Positions 59,952-64,000 of a stretch of 64,000 nucleotides of DNA are shown here, piece after piece (within the stretch, counting starts at the first letter, position 1; the number at the start of each line of letters is the position of its first letter). The notes beneath the pieces were generated by a model. That model worked only from the letters and a program-made list of their open reading frames with translations, made no database searches and was not told the origin of the DNA. Source of the stretch: Pleurodeles waltl (lineage: Eukaryota > Chordata > Amphibia > Caudata > Salamandridae); the NCBI RefSeq assembly GCF_031143425.1, contig NC_090450.1:169989272-170053271 (forward strand), in the 5' to 3' direction. Both the position numbers and the translations under genes were made by a program.

Positions 59952-60730
59952 ACTGCCAGCTCATAAATGCTCGATCACTCTAAAAAAACAAGCACCACAT
60001 CTATGACCTGCTCACAGACACACAACCTGACGTACTATTCATAACGGAATCCTGGTTGGGAGATGACATGGCACCAGTGTTGCACGAAGCAGTTCCTCCG
60101 GGCTATCAAACCATCACTCAAAACTGTATAGGCAAGAGAGGAGGTGGACTAGCTATTATATTCAAATAGGCATTGAACCTCAGTAAAACAGACAACATCT
60201 CTATACAAGGTTGTGAAGCCCTCCTTACCAGATGCCACCCTACTCCAACTTCCTCCTGTAACGTTCTCCACCTTTACAGACCTCCACCTAAGAACTCCAC
60301 ATTCCCAGATACTTTTCTAGACACAGTCTCAAACCTTATTACACTATACTCCAACCTATGCATTCTTGGGGATCTAAACATTTGGTTTGACAAACCCAAT
60401 ATGCCCCATCCAAAAGCTATCACCACTGGCCTAGGCGCATTGAACCTACATCAGATTGTACACAATCCCACACACATCGCTGGCCACATCCTAGATGTCA
60501 TTTTTGCTAAGCCTGAACTAGTTACTATTCATAGCATCACGCCAATCACTTGGTCAGACCACCATATGATAACTTTCCAACATACAACTCCACAAATCAA
60601 CACACCCCACAACTACTTACATACATACACCAATCGACCATGGAGCAAACTCAATTTGGATCACTTAGAAACACAACTAACAGCAAAAACAGATGTAGAC
60701 ACAATTAATTCTGTGCCAAAACTTTGAGTG
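59952..60730 (+). pseudogene. LINE endonuclease (exonuclease-endonuclease-phosphatase fold)
   Basis: The broken frame begins 'LNCQLINARSL' (about 59950) and continues 'HIYDLLTDTQPDVLFITESW' (the ITE catalytic Glu) and 'KRGGGLAIIF'. From 60173 it runs 'LYRPPPKN', 'SNLCILGDLNIWFDKPNMPH' (the GDLN motif), 'QIVHNPTHIAGHILDVIFAK' and 'PITWSDHHMITF' (the SDH motif). These are the hallmarks of the LINE target-nicking endonuclease. In-frame stops occur near 59983 (where 'LINARSL' is followed by TAA) and near 60168, with a frameshift near 60720 before 'NFEWLQEAFDIL'. Confidence 0.85.
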
Positions 60731-62692
60731 GCTACAGGAAGCTTTTGATATCCTAATACCACTCAGAAAAACTAAACACAACAAAAGAAAACCAACACCT
60801 TGGAGAAACACAGAACTTAAAAAGATAAAGCAACAAATCAGAAAGTTGCAGCGGACCTGGCTCAAAACAAACAACAGTCAAGACAAACTGCAGCTACACA
60901 AACTTAACAGAATATACATATCATCAATCAAAAAAGCTAAAAAAAGATACTACTCAGACAGAATTCAGAGTGCTCAATCTACAACCAAGGAATTTTACAA
61001 AATTCTCAATGAATTTTGAAAACCTACATGCATGGAAGGAAGTCATCCCACTACTCAAGATTTCACTAACAAATTGGCAACTCACTACACAACCAAGGCA
61101 CACACATTGGACTCCTATTTAAAACAGAAGAAAGCCATCAGCACCAACCCCCTTCCTAAAATACCCTCTAAGAATAAACCAACCCAACCTCTACAGTCCT
61201 TCAAACAAATATCCCAGGATGAATTTATGGATTTGGTCAAAGCAAATAGACCTTCTGGTTGCCCTTCTGACCCTTGCCCACCACAAATCTTCAAGAACAT
61301 TCTTCTATCTACTTCTGCTGCCACACCTGTAAGAAGAATCATCAACAACTCTTTAACTACAGGAACGTTTCTTGTAGACCTAAAAAAGGCATACATACGA
61401 CCTTTATTAAAGAAAACAAACCTAGACCCGCAAGACCCCAACAACTACAGACCAATCACAAATGGACCTTTCCTGGGCAAATTGATAGAAAGAGCAGCAT
61501 TCGCCCAGATGTCACAATTCATTGAAGACAATTCTATACTTTCAGACTTCCAAACTGGATTCCACCCAGGAAGAAGCACTGAATCGGCACTCATAGCAAT
61601 CTGGGATGATCTTAAAAACACAGTAGACCGAAATGGAGTTGCTGCACTGCTTCTCTTGGACCTCTCGGCTGCTTTTTATACGGTTGACCATGACACCCTA
61701 ACTCAAAGACTCCACGAAGCCGGCATACAAGGGATTGCTCTCAACTGGATTACTTCCTATCTTCAAAAAAGATCTAATATCATCCACTCACCCCCCTTCT
61801 CGTCCGAACCCTACCTCACAAAAGCAGGGGTCCCCCAAGGGTCAATCTCTCGCCTTTGCTTTTCAACATCTACATGATATCTTTACCAGAACTGATCAAT
61901 GATTTCCATCTCACATGCTACACCTATGCAGATGACACACAAATACTACTTAAATTAGAATGCCCCAAAAACATTGAAAACTCCCAAATCTTCAGTTGCC
62001 TCAGAGCCGTTGATCAGTGGATGACCTGGAGCCATCTCAAACTAAATACCTCCAAAACAGAAATACTCATATGTGGTGACTGGAAAAATTATGACCCTGT
62101 GTGCGTCTGGCCTGACGATCTCGGACCACCTCCTCAATTATCCAAGGAAGTTAAAAACCTAGGAATCCCCATGGATTCCAAGTTAACTATGAATGCCCAA
62201 GTGGAAAAATTAGCACAAACAAGCTTCATCACCTTGAAGACTTTACGACGCATCTTCCCCCACCTCGGATTCCCACACAAGGTGCAAGCTACTATCTCGC
62301 TTGTACTATCCAAACTGGATTATGCCAATGGCCTCTACCACGGATCATCTCTAGCTGTTATGAAAAAACTACAATGTATCCAGAATTCCGCAGCCAGGCT
62401 ACTATTACATGTAAAGCTGCAAGCCCACATCTCCCCTGCCTTGAGAGCACTACACTGGTTACCCGTTGCCAGAAGATGCACTTTCAAGCTGCTTTGTATC
62501 ACCCACAAAGCTATACATGGAACAGGACCACTTTTTATCAAAAACAAAATTACCAAATACATTCAACAAAGAAACCTCCGCTCAAGATTGGCACCCCGCC
62601 TTAGAACACCACCATACAAGAAAAAGACTATAGGTGGTACATCCTTTCTTGTCTTCAGAAAACTACTCAAGAGTTGGCTCTTTCCTTCATAA
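60731..62692 (+). pseudogene. LINE reverse transcriptase and C-terminal region
   Basis: The basic linker 'NRIYISSIKKAKKRYYSDRI' (about 60905-60960) ends at a TGA near 61018. From 61032 the RT reads 'YIRPLLKKTNLDPQDPNNYR' (about 61390-61450), 'FQTGFHPGRSTESALIAIWD' and 'LLLLDLSAAFYTVDHDTL', where Tyr replaces the second Asp of motif A. 'TKAGVPQGSI' ends at a one-base frameshift near 61845. The next frame (61856-62692) holds 'CYTYADDTQILLKL', 'LKLNTSKTEILICG', 'LDYANGLYHGSS' and the conserved C-terminal 'LRALHWLPVARRCTFKLL'. It ends at a normal stop, 'SWLFPS' then TAA. Confidence 0.9.
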
Positions 62693-62897
62693 CCACCATA
62701 TTCAAACAACTATGAACTGCATATGCCTATGTTGATAAATATTTTTTCAGATTATGTGTATATTTCTATTTATTTATAGTTTCTTTAGAAAATATGTATC
62801 GCTACTATGTCATAACAATAAAATACACACACACTCTTTAAACCTGTTTGACTAAGTATATTGTACCCATGGTTCTAATTATGTATTGTATGTGCAT

Positions 62898-62948
62898 ATG
62901 TGTGTGTATTCATGTGTGTGTGTGTGTGTGTGTGTATGTGTGTGTATA
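62898..62948. repeat. (TG)n microsatellite
   Basis: A TG tract with TATG interruptions ends in 'tgtatata', which supplied the TA target of the next element. Confidence 0.9.
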
Positions 62949-62950
62949 TA

Positions 62951-64000
62951 CAGGGAGTGCAGAATTATTAGGCAAATGAGTATTTTGACCACATCATCCT
63001 CTTTATGCATGTTGTCTTACTCCAAGCTGTACAGGCTTGAAAGCCTACTACCAATTAAGCATATTAGGTGATGTGCATCTCTGTAATGAGAAGGGGTGTG
63101 GTCTAATGACATCAACACCCTATTTCAGGTGTGCATAATTATTAGGCAACTTCCTTTCCTTTGGCAAAATGGGTCAAAAGAAGGACTTGTCAGGCTCAGA
63201 AAAGTCAAAAATAGTGAGATATCTTGCAGAGGGATGCAGCACTCTTAAAATTGCAAAGCTTCTGAAGAGTGATCATCGAACAATCAAGCGTTTAATTCAA
63301 AATAGTCAACAGGGTCGCAAGAAGTGTGTGGAAAAACCAAGGCGCAAAATAACTGCCCATGAACTGAGAAAAGTCAAGCGTGCAGCTGCCACGATGCCAC
63401 TTGCCACCAGTTTGGCCATATTTCAGAGCTGCAACATCACTGGAGTGCCCAAAAGCACAAGGTGTGCAATACTCAGAGACATGGCCAAGGTAAGAAAGGC
63501 TGAAAGACGACCACCACTGAACAAGACACACAAGCTGAAACGTCAAGACTGGGCCAAGAAATATCTCAAGACTGATTTTTATAAGGTTTTATGGACTGAT
63601 TAAATGAGAGTGAGTCTTGATGGGCCAGATGGATGGGCCCGTGGCTGGATTGGTAAAGGGCAGAGAGCTCCAGTCCGACTCAGACGCCAGCAAGGTGGAG
63701 GTGGAGTACTGGTTTGGGCTGGTATCATCAAAGATGAGCTTGTGGGGCCTTTTCGGGTTGAGGATGGAGTCAAGCTCAACTCCCAGTCCTACTGCCAGTT
63801 CCTGGAAGACACCTTCTTCAAGCAGTGGTACAGGAAGAAGTCTGCATCCTTCAAGAAAAACATGATTTTCATGCAGGACAATGCTCCATCACACGTGTCC
63901 AAGTACTCCACAGCGTGGCTGGCAAGAAAGGGTATAAAAGAAGGAAATCTAATGACATGGCCTCCTTGTTCACCTGATCTGAACCCCATTGAGAACCTGT
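62951..64000 (+). mobile_element. Tc1/mariner-type DNA transposon (5' portion; continues past the window)
   Basis: Begins CAGGGAGTGCAGAATTATTA directly after a TA dinucleotide (62949-62950), the Tc1/mariner target. A second copy of the terminal motif, 'tgcataattattaggcaac' (63131-63149), lies shortly before the transposase start and may be an internal transposase binding site. The transposase reading frame starts at 63169. The 3' end and right terminal repeat lie outside the window. Low decay suggests a recent insertion. Confidence 0.9.
63169..64000 (+). pseudogene. Tc1/mariner transposase, one in-frame stop, incomplete at the window edge
   Basis: The enzyme cuts and pastes its own element at TA sites. 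The frame opens 'MGQKKDLSGSEKSKIVRYLA'. A first helix-turn-helix lies at residues ~8-50 ('GCSTLKIAKLLKSDHRTIKR'), then a basic hinge ('KKCVEKPRRKITAHE') and a second DNA-binding region. The catalytic domain has 'VLWTD' (first Asp, residue 144), 'IFMQDNAPSHVS' (second Asp) and 'SPDLNPIENL' (Glu). By my count 37 residues separate the second Asp and the Glu, a DD37E pattern. Codon 145 (63601-63603) is TAA, directly after the first catalytic Asp. No other stop occurs in the 277 codons visible. The frame runs off the end near the catalytic Glu. Confidence 0.9.

Larger units (their letters stand above)
58679..62860 (+). mobile_element. Near full-length L2-type LINE
   Basis: The + strand carries, in order, a low-complexity ORF1-like region (58679-59950), an apurinic-type endonuclease (about 59950-60730), a basic linker (about 60731-61030) and a reverse transcriptase with C-terminal domain (61032-62692). 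A short AT-rich 3' tail with 'aataaaatacacacac' ends near 62840. Motifs such as 'NYRPITNGPFLGKLIERAAF', 'LLLLDLSAAF', 'GVPQGS' and 'YADDTQILLKL' fit the L2 group. At least five stops or frameshifts make it inactive, but it is the youngest-looking LINE in the window. It abuts the L1 remnant at its 5' side. Confidence 0.85.

Noticed and set aside
62886..63071. Plus-strand frame starting in the TG tract
   Set aside because: Runs from a microsatellite into the mariner 5' end; no domain.

Overview
The window looks like vertebrate nuclear DNA, most likely from a giant-genome amphibian (a salamander or newt; this is inference). Three things point there. Short exons with GT/AG borders are scattered over tens of kilobases. 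Almost everything else is transposon-derived: L2-type LINEs, L1-type LINEs, a Penelope-like element, very long LTRs, hAT, PIF/Harbinger-like foldbacks and a Tc1/mariner element. (TA)n, (TG)n and (GA)n tracts are common. I see no bacterial-style operon, rRNA gene, tRNA gene or CRISPR array.

One host protein-coding gene can be followed on the + strand. Its exons lie at about 8122-8205, 8266-8324, 8411-8536, 9965-10066, 27148-27446, 27994-28136, 34224-34303, 46001-46141, 48854-48886 and 52150-52301. Most of these junctions agree in reading phase. The protein is rich in helix and leucine, and I could not name it. Neither its first nor its last exon is seen. Its introns range from 60-86 bases to about 17 kb and carry the transposons.

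Layout: 1-1063 unassigned; 1069-2980 long solo LTR (copy 1); 4315-7030 decayed L2-type LINE split by a 1.3-kb hAT-like insertion; 8.1-10.1 kb first visible exons; 10.6-13.2 kb simple and GC-rich tandem repeats; 13.15-14.57 kb LTR copy 3; 17.36-18.23 kb a repeat block with a hammerhead-ribozyme-like motif; 18.2-21.3 kb long interspersed repeat with internal tandem units; 22.7-23.2 kb foldback element; 24.6-26.5 kb L1 ORF1 remnant (minus); 27.1-28.1 kb two exons; 28.6-30.2 kb two more foldbacks; 34.2 kb exon; 34.8-37.0 kb LTR copy 2; 37.5-38.6 kb G-poor tract; 42.0-44.85 kb Penelope-like element (minus); 45.2-45.9 kb chain-of-hairpins MITE; 46.0 kb exon; 46.4-48.8 kb L2-type LINE (minus) with a clean insertion; 48.9 kb exon; 49.45-51.6 kb LTR copy 4; 52.2 kb exon; 54.6-57.3 kb L1 ORF2 remnants (minus); 57.3-62.9 kb nearly full-length L2-type LINE with a repeat-array promoter; 62.95-64.0 kb Tc1/mariner element running off the end.

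The items most worth a second look are the hammerhead-like motif (18072-18141), the hairpin-chain MITE (45207-45899), the CCAAT-rich 50-bp repeat array before the LINE (58100-58500), the >2-kb LTR family with exact target duplications and a fixed TATA position, and the Tc1/mariner transposase broken by one visible stop codon. No sequence comparison could be run, so family names rest on motifs read by eye.
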